From NCBI GenBank assembly GCA_025937075.1, contig JAICSD010000285.1, forward strand, positions 1 to 6,033: DNA of 6,033 bases. The letters run 5' to 3'. Source of the DNA: Vicinamibacteria bacterium (GTDB taxonomy: Bacteria > Acidobacteriota > Vicinamibacteria > Vicinamibacterales > 2-12-FULL-66-21). The notes under the pieces were generated by a model. The model searched no databases, had not been told where the DNA came from, and worked only from the letters and a program-made list of their open reading frames with translations. Below are positions 1 through 5,995 of the stretch, piece by piece. Every line of letters begins with the position of its first letter. Positions within the stretch are counted from its first letter, which is position 1. The position numbers were made by a program, and so were the translations under genes.

Positions 1-680
1 CCGTGCTCGTAGCGGTGCCGCGCCATGCTCGCGAGCGCCGGCGCGCCGGAAAACCTCGCGAGCGCGCCCGACGCTGCCGCGAGCGTCCCGCCGTCCGCCC
101 GAAGCAGCCGATGGAACTCGAGCTCCCAGAATCCCTGCTCGACGGACGGACGATGACGGTCGAGCGCCTCGCGGCGGTACGCGGCGTTGTCGCCTGCGAT
201 TTCTCCGCGAACCGGGCCGTCCGGCATGAACGCCGGAATGAAGCTCGAATAGCGAAGGCAGAAGACCGCGGTATCGACCACGTCCGCCTCCGGCGCCAGC
301 AGGAGCGGTCCTCCGACGCCGTCCGCCTTGCCGAGTCCGTCGAGAAGCGCGCGGGCCCACGACTGACTCACAATCATCTGACCGAGCGTGAACGCCACGG
401 CACCGCCTCGGGCCATGTGCAGCCCGGCAGCCCACAGCGATGGAACCAGCGTCCCGGCGGGATACTGCAGCACGTCGACGTCCGACGAATACGGGCGCGC
501 TGCTGCAAGCGTGTCGTCACGCGACGCGTCCGCGAGGATGATCTGCGCGCGAATGCCGCGGCACGCGTCCTTCAGCGCGGCGAGACACCGTGCAATCGAT
601 CGTGAGGCTTCGACGCAGGCGACGACAACGGTAAGATCGCACCTCGAACCCGCGTCCGACGCGGGGCGCGACTGATCCAT
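1..680 (-). CDS. GT2-like glycosyltransferase paralogue with degenerate active site, 3' part cut off by window edge
   Basis: An open frame runs from an ATG at 680-678 leftwards to base 1 without a stop, giving 226 codons. The start fits the fold: residues 16-21 (LTVVVA) form the first beta strand of a GT-A Rossmann fold, followed by RSIARCLAAL. The second strand ILADASRD (48-55) keeps the Asp (D51) that contacts the nucleotide base in GT2 enzymes. It aligns without gaps with the two plus-strand paralogues at AFTLGQMIVSQSW (96-108), at AGDNAAY (162-168) and at WELEFH (185-190). Where they have E-D-H, the expected metal-binding segment, this protein has L-G-Q (99-101). Where they have P-E-[LM]-R it has P-S-L-W (80-83). 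It may therefore be inactive, regulatory, or use different chemistry. No clear ribosome binding site precedes the ATG. A C-terminal membrane hairpin like that of its paralogues cannot be checked because the end is missing. Membership of the GT2 superfamily is firm; donor and acceptor are unknown. Confidence 0.82.
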   Translation of the reverse strand, partial: MDQSRPASDAGSRCDLTVVVACVEASRSIARCLAALKDACRGIRAQIILADASRDDTLAAARPYSSDVDVLQYPAGTLVPSLWAAGLHMARGGAVAFTLGQMIVSQSWARALLDGLGKADGVGGPLLLAPEADVVDTAVFCLRYSSFIPAFMPDGPVRGEIAGDNAAYRREALDRHRPSVEQGFWELEFHRLLRADGGTLAAASGALARFSGAPALASMARHRYEH

Positions 681-687
681 TCGGCAC

Positions 688-693
688 AGTGTA
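688..693 (-). promoter_or_regulatory. Possible -10 element for a leaderless transcript of the leftward GT2 gene
   Basis: On the minus strand TACACT (693-688) matches the TANNNT form of a -10 element and lies exactly 7 bases before the ATG at 680. That is the spacing expected when transcription starts at the start codon itself. The gene also lacks a visible Shine-Dalgarno sequence, which fits a leaderless message. No convincing -35 is seen 17 bases upstream. A six-base degenerate match can occur by chance, so this is weak. Confidence 0.2.
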
Positions 694-702
694 AACGAGG
701 CT

Positions 703-706
703 GGAG
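703..706 (+). promoter_or_regulatory. Ribosome binding site of the first plus-strand GT2 gene
   Basis: GGAG lies 8 bases before the GTG at 715 and supports that start. It falls in the 34-base gap (681-714) between the divergent genes, so any promoter for the rightward operon must lie mostly inside the leftward gene. Confidence 0.7.
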
Positions 707-714
707 TAGACGTC

Positions 715-1590
715 GTGATCGGTTCGATCGTCGTAGCGTCCAACCGGAGCGCGGCGCTGCTCGATGCATGCCTTGGCGCGCTCCGCACGATCGCGCAGCA
801 GCGCAGCGTCGACATCATCGTCGCCCGGCCTGCGAACCTGGATCCGCCGTCCGCTGATTTGCGCCAGCGCTATCCGGATGTCACGTTCGTCCAGGCTCGG
901 CGCGCGAGCGCGATTCCCGAACTGAGGGGACTCGGGCTTTCGCACGCGTCGGGCGGTGCGACGGCAGTGATCGAGGATCACTGCCTCGCGACGGAGGGAT
1001 GGCTCGACGCGTTCGAGCGCGCGCTCCCCGGCGCCGATGTCGTCGGCGGTTCGATGGGCAACGCGCGCGAGCGGCCCGTGGACTGGGCGGCTTACTATTC
1101 CGAGTACGGGCTTTTCAGCTGGACGCGTCCGCTGCCAGCCACAGCGTCGACGCCCTTATTGACCGGCGCCAACGTCGTGTACGCCGAGACGGTGCGTCCT
1201 CGCGTTGCTGATTGGGCGTCGAAGGGTCTGTGGGAGAATGTCATTCACGCGCGGCTCCATGCCGAGGGCTGTGCCCTGCGGTTCGCTCCCGACGCGCGTC
1301 TGCTTCAGAATCAGGAATATGACCTGTTCGCGTTCTGCCGCGATCGATTCCAGCACGGCCGGGCGTACGCGGCCCATCGCACGATTGGCGCGGGGCCGCT
1401 TCGATGGGCTGCGGCGGCCGCGGCGCCGTTGTTGACTGCCGTGCTCCTCGCCCGCGTGGCGCGCGCGAGCGCCGCGCTCAACCCGGGTGCGTTCGTCCGT
1501 GCGCTGCCGTACACCGCCGTATTCCTCGCATCCTGGTCGATCGGCGAGGCCGCGGGTTATCTCGCACCGGATTCGCGAGGCGGCGCGTGA
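715..1590 (+). CDS. Membrane-associated GT2-like glycosyltransferase (first of tandem pair)
   Basis: The 291-residue protein starts at a GTG with a well-placed GGAG. Its GT-A domain begins with GSIVVAS (3-9). The P-E-L-R segment (68-71) matches the phosphate-contacting region of GT2 enzymes. AVIEDHCLATEGW (84-96) carries E-D-H (87-89) in place of the classic D-x-D metal site. PVDWAAYYSEY (121-131), TGANVVY (150-156) and WENVIH (173-178) match its downstream neighbour. The Asp normally at the end of the second strand (VVD in the neighbour) is absent: IIVARPA (34-40). Two hydrophobic segments near the C-terminus (about 231-255 and 262-285), the second with GEAAGY (277-282), look like a membrane hairpin, so the protein probably works at the inner face of the cytoplasmic membrane. 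Its stop overlaps the next start (GTGA), so the two are probably translationally coupled. It probably transfers a sugar from a nucleotide donor to a lipid-linked glycan; the sugar is unknown. Confidence 0.85.
   Translation: MIGSIVVASNRSAALLDACLGALRTIAQQRSVDIIVARPANLDPPSADLRQRYPDVTFVQARRASAIPELRGLGLSHASGGATAVIEDHCLATEGWLDAFERALPGADVVGGSMGNARERPVDWAAYYSEYGLFSWTRPLPATASTPLLTGANVVYAETVRPRVADWASKGLWENVIHARLHAEGCALRFAPDARLLQNQEYDLFAFCRDRFQHGRAYAAHRTIGAGPLRWAAAAAAPLLTAVLLARVARASAALNPGAFVRALPYTAVFLASWSIGEAAGYLAPDSRGGA
1577..1580 (+). promoter_or_regulatory. Ribosome binding site deciding the GTG start of the second GT2 gene
   Basis: GAGG inside the end of the preceding gene lies 6 bases before the GTG at 1587. 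With the GTGA stop/start overlap it favours this start over the more upstream in-frame start at 1404, which would overlap the preceding gene by almost 190 bases and add arginine-rich sequence without fold character. Confidence 0.65.
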
Positions 1591-2492
1591 CCGTCAAGAA
1601 TCAACCGGAACTGACAGTCGTTGTGCCGGCCGTCAACGGCTGGCCGGATCTCGAGCGCTGTCTGAGGGCGCTCGATGGGGAGCGCGCCGACGCCGCGCTG
1701 GAAGTGCTCGTCGTCGACCGATGCGGCGAGGCGGTGCGTGAACGCGTCAGGCGCGAGTTTCCCTGGGTCTCGCTCCTCGTTGCTCCGCCGGATGCGGGCA
1801 TCCCCGAGATGCGCGCGATGGCGTTCGCCGCGGCGCGCGCCGAGTCGGTGGCCGTCATTGAGGACCACGTCCTCGTGCCCCGGGGCTGGGCGCGGCAGCT
1901 TCTGACGGCACAATCACGCGGAGAAGAGGTCGTCGGCGGGACCGTCTACAATGCGGCGACGGAGCGCACCGTCGACTGGGCCGCATTCCTGTGCGAGTAC
2001 AGCCACCTCCTTCCGCCGTTGCCGGATGGACCGGCCGAGGCGCTGACGGGCAACAATACCGTCTACCGGAGGGCGCTGCTCGAACGCTTCCGCGACGCGA
2101 CGGGTGGAGGCCGCTGGGAAAATCAGCTGCACGATGCGCTGCGTGCAGCAGGCATCACGCTCTACAGCCGGCCGGCGATTACCGCGGCGCACAGAAAGCA
2201 CTACACGATTCGCGAGTACGCGACGCAGCGCTACCTGTACGCGCGTTCCTACGCGGGAGCACGCGTGCAGGGCGCGCCGGCACAGCAGCGGCTCGCGTAC
2301 AGCATGGGCGCACTCCTGCTCCCGCCCCTGCTCTTCTACCGGATTGTGTCCCGCGTGTTGTCGAAGGGCGTACATCGAGCCGAGCTCGTGCGGTCGCTGC
2401 CCCTCCTGGGGGCGTTCGTCTGCTGCTGGGCAGCCGGCGAGGTCGTTGGATACGCCTTCGGTCCTGGTACGTCGTTGTCGAAGGTTTGCTGA
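1587..2492 (+). CDS. Membrane-associated GT2 glycosyltransferase (second of tandem pair)
   Basis: The 301-residue protein has the most complete GT2 active site of the three paralogues here. LTVVVPAVNGWPDLERCLRA (9-28) is the first strand and helix. LVVD (41-44) supplies the nucleotide-binding Asp (D44). P-E-M-R (73-76) is the phosphate-contact segment, and AVIEDHVLVPRGW (89-101) holds the E-D-H (92-94) metal-site equivalent. TVDWAAFLCEY (128-138), TGNNTVY (154-160) and WENQLH (177-182) follow, the last holding the acidic residue in the region where the catalytic base of GT2 inverting enzymes lies. Two hydrophobic stretches (about 237-256 and 268-290) with GEVVGY (284-289) repeat the membrane hairpin of the preceding gene, so the pair probably arose by tandem duplication. 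The gene starts at GTG with a 4-base overlap and ends 16 bases before the oxidoreductase. A sugar transferase of polysaccharide or glycolipid assembly is likely; substrates are unknown. Confidence 0.88.
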   Translation: MTVKNQPELTVVVPAVNGWPDLERCLRALDGERADAALEVLVVDRCGEAVRERVRREFPWVSLLVAPPDAGIPEMRAMAFAAARAESVAVIEDHVLVPRGWARQLLTAQSRGEEVVGGTVYNAATERTVDWAAFLCEYSHLLPPLPDGPAEALTGNNTVYRRALLERFRDATGGGRWENQLHDALRAAGITLYSRPAITAAHRKHYTIREYATQRYLYARSYAGARVQGAPAQQRLAYSMGALLLPPLLFYRIVSRVLSKGVHRAELVRSLPLLGAFVCCWAAGEVVGYAFGPGTSLSKVC

Positions 2493-2494
2493 TC

Positions 2495-2500
2495 AAAGGA
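2495..2500 (+). promoter_or_regulatory. Ribosome binding site of the oxidoreductase gene
   Basis: AAAGGA sits in the 16-base gap after the preceding stop, 8 bases before the GTG at 2509. It decides the start against the longer in-frame opening that begins at 2104 inside the glycosyltransferase gene. Confidence 0.7.
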
Positions 2501-2508
2501 CGAATGCT

Positions 2509-3612
2509 GTGACACGGGTTGCTGTTATCGGTCTGGGAAACGCCGGATTCACCCTGCACCTTCCCGCACTGGCGGGGATTGCCGGCGTGAGCATCGCGGG
2601 TGGCTGCGATCCGGATCCGGCGCGGCGTCAGCGCAGCAAGGATCGTTATGGAATCGCGGTGTTCGAGGAGTTCGACCAACTGGTCGCCGAGGCGCGGCCC
2701 GACGTGATCGTGATTGGCACCCCGCCGGACAGCCACGCCAGCTACTGCCTGCGATCGTTTGCCGCCGGCGCACACGTCATCTGCGAGAAGCCATTCGTGT
2801 CGAGCGTGGCGGAGGCCGATCAGGTTCTGGCCGCCGCGAGGGCTGCAGGCAAGCGGATCGCGCTCAACCACGAGTTCCGCGAGATGCCGATCTTCCGCGC
2901 GCTGCGCGACGAGGTGGCGCGGCTGAGCCCGTCAGGACCGATCTTCACGCAGGTGTGGCAGCTCATGGACCTGCCCCCATGGGCGGAGCCCGGATGGCGC
3001 GGCCAGATGCTGCAGCGGACGTTGTACGAAGCCGGCATCCATCTGATCGATTTTCTGCTCGCGCTGTACGGGGAAACGCCGGTGAGCGTTCAGGCGTCCG
3101 TCTCCACGTGCGGCGTCCGTGAGGGGGAGACTGACGCGGTCGCGATCGCGACGCTGGAGTTTTCGCGCCGCCGGCTGGCCACGGTGATTCAAAACCGGCT
3201 GTGCAAGGGAGAAACGCAGTACTTCGAGGTCAGGGCCGAGACGCCGTCCGCGTCGATCCGTGCCTCATTCGGGGGCCGGGCGCGCCTCAGCGCGGGACTG
3301 TTTCGCAGCACGCGTCCGCACGTGCGCTTCGACTTCGGAGCCGCGGGCCTGGCATGGCGCGAGGTGGGAACGACCCGCACGCCGCTGGCGAAGAATCCCA
3401 AGGATCCCGGCATGCTCGCGACACGGTACGTGTTCGAGAAGACGCTGGCGGCGTTCACGTCTGGGGGCGCCCCGCCCGCCTCGGGCGAAGACGGCCGTAC
3501 GGTGCTCGAGGTAATCAGCGCGTGCTACCGATCCGCATCTCTCGGCCGGCGGATTTCGATGGATGGCCAGGAACGCGACGCCATCACCTCGATGCGCATG
3601 GGAGCGCTTTAG
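2509..3612 (+). CDS. Gfo/Idh/MocA-family NAD(P)-dependent oxidoreductase
   Basis: The 367-residue protein has the usual length of the family. The N-terminal Rossmann domain opens with VAVIGLGNAG (4-13), the dinucleotide-binding G-x-G-x-x-G. CDPDPARR (33-40) ends the second strand, and VIVIGTPPDSHA (66-77) and CEKPFV (92-97) with the conserved E-K-P follow. In the C-terminal alpha/beta domain, EAGIHLID (174-181) carries the G-x-H-x-x-D motif with the likely catalytic His178. Such enzymes oxidise or reduce a hydroxyl or keto group of a sugar, inositol or nucleotide sugar in the cytoplasm. Placed as the last gene of a glycosyltransferase operon, it most likely makes or modifies a nucleotide-sugar precursor, by analogy with nucleotide-sugar 3-dehydrogenases of O-antigen clusters. 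The exact reaction cannot be read from the sequence. Translation starts at GTG behind AAAGGA. Its TAG stop overlaps the stop of the converging methyltransferase gene, so there is no intergenic terminator. Confidence 0.9.
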   Translation: MTRVAVIGLGNAGFTLHLPALAGIAGVSIAGGCDPDPARRQRSKDRYGIAVFEEFDQLVAEARPDVIVIGTPPDSHASYCLRSFAAGAHVICEKPFVSSVAEADQVLAAARAAGKRIALNHEFREMPIFRALRDEVARLSPSGPIFTQVWQLMDLPPWAEPGWRGQMLQRTLYEAGIHLIDFLLALYGETPVSVQASVSTCGVREGETDAVAIATLEFSRRRLATVIQNRLCKGETQYFEVRAETPSASIRASFGGRARLSAGLFRSTRPHVRFDFGAAGLAWREVGTTRTPLAKNPKDPGMLATRYVFEKTLAAFTSGGAPPASGEDGRTVLEVISACYRSASLGRRISMDGQERDAITSMRMGAL

Positions 3613-4391
3613 GAGGGACGGCGGCAGAGCGCGACGATCGTGCGCCCCAGCGGCCATTGGACGCCGCGCCGCACGAGGCGTCCCTCGAAGCGAAGCCATC
3701 CGCGCTTCATCCGGTACGCAACGCCGGACTGGCTGCGCGCCTGCGCCAGGATGCCGTGATACGAGTGCTCCTGCTCCCGGGTCCGCGCCTTCAGCTCCCG
3801 TGGAATCTCCGACAGTCCAAGCAGCGCGTTCACGCGACTGAGGCGAACGACCTGCAGGCCGGCCTTCGACAGCTTGTCCCGGAGCTCGCGAGGTTCGTAC
3901 TTATGGAACTGAAACGCCGCGTCGTCCGCCGCGTGCGGGAACGCCTGCGCGTTCGTGCGCACGAACAGGTGGCCGCCCGGCTTCAGCACGCGGACCATCT
4001 CCGACAGCGCTTTGATGTCGCCGCCTCCGAACGGCACGTGCTGCAGCACGTCGAGCGTTATCGCCAGATTCACCGATTCGGAACGGACCGGCAGGTCCAG
4101 CGCGGAGGCGCGCATGACCGACAGGCCTCGTGCGCGGGCTGCCGAGAGCCCCTCAGGCGCGACATCGAGCCCGATCGTGCGCCATTCCGGGTGCAGGGCC
4201 GCGAACCAGTCGATTGTCTGCCCGGAGCCGCACCCGACATCGAGCAGCGTTCCTGCCGATGGCAGCGACACGAGATCGAGCAGGAGCAGGGCCACGTCGC
4301 GCATCCCCGCGTTCCACCACGAGCCCTGCTCCAGCTCGCGCATCCGCTGGTAGTACTCGGGTGTGAAGATGCGCGGCGGCGCCCCGCTCAA
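3609..4391 (-). CDS. Class I SAM-dependent methyltransferase
   Basis: From the preferred TTG start the protein has 260 residues. LLDVGCGSGQT (49-59) is motif I, the SAM-binding glycine loop. IGLDVAPEG (73-81) carries the acidic residue (D76) that binds the SAM ribose, ASALDLPV (95-102) is the adenine-side motif, and TLDVLQHVPF (112-121) and VLKPGGHLFVR (135-145) complete the Methyltransf_11/25 pattern. The N-terminal YYQRMRELEQGSWWNAGMR (13-31) resembles the leader of methyltransferases found in surface-polysaccharide clusters. The TTG at 4391-4389 overlaps the TGA of the upstream hydrolase gene as TTGA and has GGAG 8 bases before it. The alternatives are an ATG at 4343, which would cut into the conserved leader, or an ATG at 4517, which would overlap the hydrolase by 130 bases. 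It probably methylates a sugar or lipid of the glycan made by this locus; the acceptor is unknown. It is the last gene of the leftward operon. Confidence 0.88.
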   Translation of the reverse strand: MSGAPPRIFTPEYYQRMRELEQGSWWNAGMRDVALLLLDLVSLPSAGTLLDVGCGSGQTIDWFAALHPEWRTIGLDVAPEGLSAARARGLSVMRASALDLPVRSESVNLAITLDVLQHVPFGGGDIKALSEMVRVLKPGGHLFVRTNAQAFPHAADDAAFQFHKYEPRELRDKLSKAGLQVVRLSRVNALLGLSEIPRELKARTREQEHSYHGILAQARSQSGVAYRMKRGWLRFEGRLVRRGVQWPLGRTIVALCRRPS

Positions 4392-5986
4392 TTCCGCTGC
4401 TCCGTGCCGGAGGACGGAGACTGTTCGAAAGTGGCCATCAGGCTCGTCACACTCGTTTCGGGCATCGCGATCTCGAAGCCGTCCGATCGCGGCAGGATCG
4501 GCGGAACGGATTTCCAATATGCCGATGCCGTCGACTGCTCGCCAGAGATCTCGCCGCTCAGCCGGACGCCATCGACCTTCACCGTCGCCGTCCTCGACGA
4601 TCCGGCATTGTTGATCAGAACCAGCGTCAGCGTTCCCCTTCTGTCGTCACGAAAGGCCGTCACCTGCAGGAGCGTGTCGCCGGCATCCGCTTCTACGCGA
4701 ACGGCGCCCCGATGCACCCATCGAGCATAGTGGCCCATCGCGTAACCGATACCCGTAATCGTGACGGAATCCTCCCGGCTGTCGACGAGCACGACGGTGC
4801 CCTCATGCGCTTCTGGCCCGACGACCGTGTCGTGGAGAGGTTGCGAGATGTCCCACATGCTGGCCATCGCGAGGTACGCGGCTGCATCGGCGTACGTCAG
4901 CTCGTCATGGATGTGGATCGCACGGCCGCGAAAGTCATCGTACGAGCGAGGGTCGACGCCTCCGTTCGAGACTTCCGTCATCCAGAGCGGAAGATTGTGC
5001 GCGCGCGCGAGCTCGCGAAGCCGCTGCCGCGCGGCAATGCGGCTCGCATCGGGGTGACCCAGACCGGACGTCCTGAGCAGCCGCCGAATGTTCGCGTACG
5101 GGGACTCGTAGGGGTACGGATGGTAACCGATGGCGCCCACGTACGAGCGCGCGTGCGGATCGGCGAGGATGGCCGACGCACTGGTGTAACTCTGCTCCTC
5201 CGTTTCTTCCGACGGAACGACGAACCGCACATCGCCGAAGCCTTCCGTCGCGAGTCGATCGCCCGTGCGCTTGACGATATCGACGAGATCCTGCCTCGTC
5301 CCATCGCGCAATTCCTCGTTGCCGCTCAGCGGCTCGTTGAACGGCTGGAGCCTCCTGGGCACCGGTCCAACGTGATCGCGCCAATAGATGCACGCGGCCA
5401 CAATCTGCTCGGCCGCTTCGTCGACGTACACCCTGTAGTCGGTTTTTCGAAGATCGGCGAGCCACGGACTCGCCCATCGCGTATTGACCCGCTGCCCGAG
5501 ATGGTAGTCGTCGAAGCCCCGTGCGGGCGGCAGATCGAACAGCTTCGTTTTCATCACGTCGACGGCCCGCGTCTGAAATCCCGACCAGTCGATCGCACGC
5601 GGATCGTGATTGTCGTTCTGTCCCTCGCCGGCGGGGCTGCGCGATTCGACGAGCATCTGATCGACCATCCCCATCGTGATCCCGACCTGCCGGTACAGCG
5701 CGTCGAGCGCACGAAGACGCAGAGACGGCGTGAGCGTGTCACGGCCTTCGCTGACGAGCGTCCGCACGCTGGCGCCGAACCCTTCCATGACCTGCCGCCG
5801 CGCGCTCGCGCGCACGAACACCGTGACCGGTCCGGCGGCCGGGGCGCGCACGGGTGGATAGCGCAGATTCCAGACCGTCAACGCGAGCCGGCGGAGCGCC
5901 GGCGAGCGTGTGCCGAGCGCCGGAATCGAGACGGCCAGAAGGACCACGATGATCCCGAGCAGCACGAGAGCGCGGGGCTTGCTCAT
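4388..5986 (-). CDS. Membrane-anchored or secreted GH30-type glycoside hydrolase
   Basis: The 532-residue protein starts with three polar or charged residues and one hydrophobic segment (about 6-25), a signal anchor or signal peptide without a lipobox Cys, so it acts outside the cytoplasmic membrane. RRQVMEGFGASVRTL (63-77) is the GH30 N-terminal signature. LQPFNEPLSG (213-222) gives the clan GH-A acid/base Glu218 in N-E-P. YHPYPY (288-293) matches a late barrel strand. LPLWMTEVSNGG (332-343) gives the nucleophile Glu338. YAMGHYARWVHRGAVRV (415-431) starts the side beta-sandwich, which ends with SVTSLMATF (512-520), typical of GH30. Retaining endo- or exo-hydrolysis of a beta-linked glycan is expected; the subfamily and substrate are not clear. 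An ATG at 5986 is preferred because AAGG lies 5 bases before it; a GTG at 5992 is in frame but overlaps that site. It lies 7 bases after the preceding stop and overlaps the methyltransferase start. It probably trims or releases the glycan built by the neighbours. Confidence 0.85.
   Translation of the reverse strand: MSKPRALVLLGIIVVLLAVSIPALGTRSPALRRLALTVWNLRYPPVRAPAAGPVTVFVRASARRQVMEGFGASVRTLVSEGRDTLTPSLRLRALDALYRQVGITMGMVDQMLVESRSPAGEGQNDNHDPRAIDWSGFQTRAVDVMKTKLFDLPPARGFDDYHLGQRVNTRWASPWLADLRKTDYRVYVDEAAEQIVAACIYWRDHVGPVPRRLQPFNEPLSGNEELRDGTRQDLVDIVKRTGDRLATEGFGDVRFVVPSEETEEQSYTSASAILADPHARSYVGAIGYHPYPYESPYANIRRLLRTSGLGHPDASRIAARQRLRELARAHNLPLWMTEVSNGGVDPRSYDDFRGRAIHIHDELTYADAAAYLAMASMWDISQPLHDTVVGPEAHEGTVVLVDSREDSVTITGIGYAMGHYARWVHRGAVRVEADAGDTLLQVTAFRDDRRGTLTLVLINNAGSSRTATVKVDGVRLSGEISGEQSTASAYWKSVPPILPRSDGFEIAMPETSVTSLMATFEQSPSSGTEQRN
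4400..4403 (-). promoter_or_regulatory. Ribosome binding site supporting the TTG start of the methyltransferase
   Basis: On the minus strand GGAG (4403-4400), inside the last codons of the hydrolase gene, is 8 bases before the TTG at 4391. It is the main reason for preferring this unusual start. Confidence 0.6.
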
Positions 5987-5991
5987 CGACA

Positions 5992-5995
5992 CCTT
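5992..5995 (-). promoter_or_regulatory. Ribosome binding site overlapping the stop of the upstream gene
   Basis: AAGG (5995-5992, minus strand) shares its two A bases with the TAA of the upstream gene and is 5 bases from the ATG at 5986. It favours this ATG over the GTG at 5992 and suggests translational coupling. Confidence 0.5.

Noticed and set aside
3..605. Plus-strand open frame of 200 codons
   Set aside because: Extremely arginine-rich with no fold-like pattern, and antisense to the clear GT2 coding frame that fills 1-680 on the minus strand.
609..637. TTCGAC and TAAGAT, 17 bases apart, as a promoter for the rightward operon
   Set aside because: TAAGAT matches 4 of 6 bases of a -10 but the -35 match is poor, and it lies in coding sequence; such pairs arise by chance.
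1404..1586. N-terminal extension of the second GT2 gene from an upstream ATG
   Set aside because: Would overlap the preceding gene extensively; the added residues look like out-of-frame sequence, and the GTGA coupling with GAGG marks the GTG at 1587.
2179..2871. Minus-strand open frame of 230 codons opposite the GT2/oxidoreductase junction
   Set aside because: Arg- and Pro-rich shadow across two real genes and their intergenic gap, with no recognisable motif.
3201..4730. Plus-strand open frame of 509 codons spanning the convergent junction
   Set aside because: Its sequence has no domain motifs and is rich in Arg, Gln and Ala; it lies over well-supported oxidoreductase, methyltransferase and hydrolase genes. 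Long shadow frames are expected in GC-rich DNA.
4935..5477. Minus-strand 180-codon frame inside the hydrolase gene
   Set aside because: Out-of-frame reading of the GH30 coding sequence, which has both catalytic motifs in the other frame.
5887..5903. Perfect 7-base-pair inverted repeat with a 3-base loop
   Set aside because: Lies inside the hydrolase coding region, has no following T-run on either strand, and short G/C palindromes are common in such DNA.
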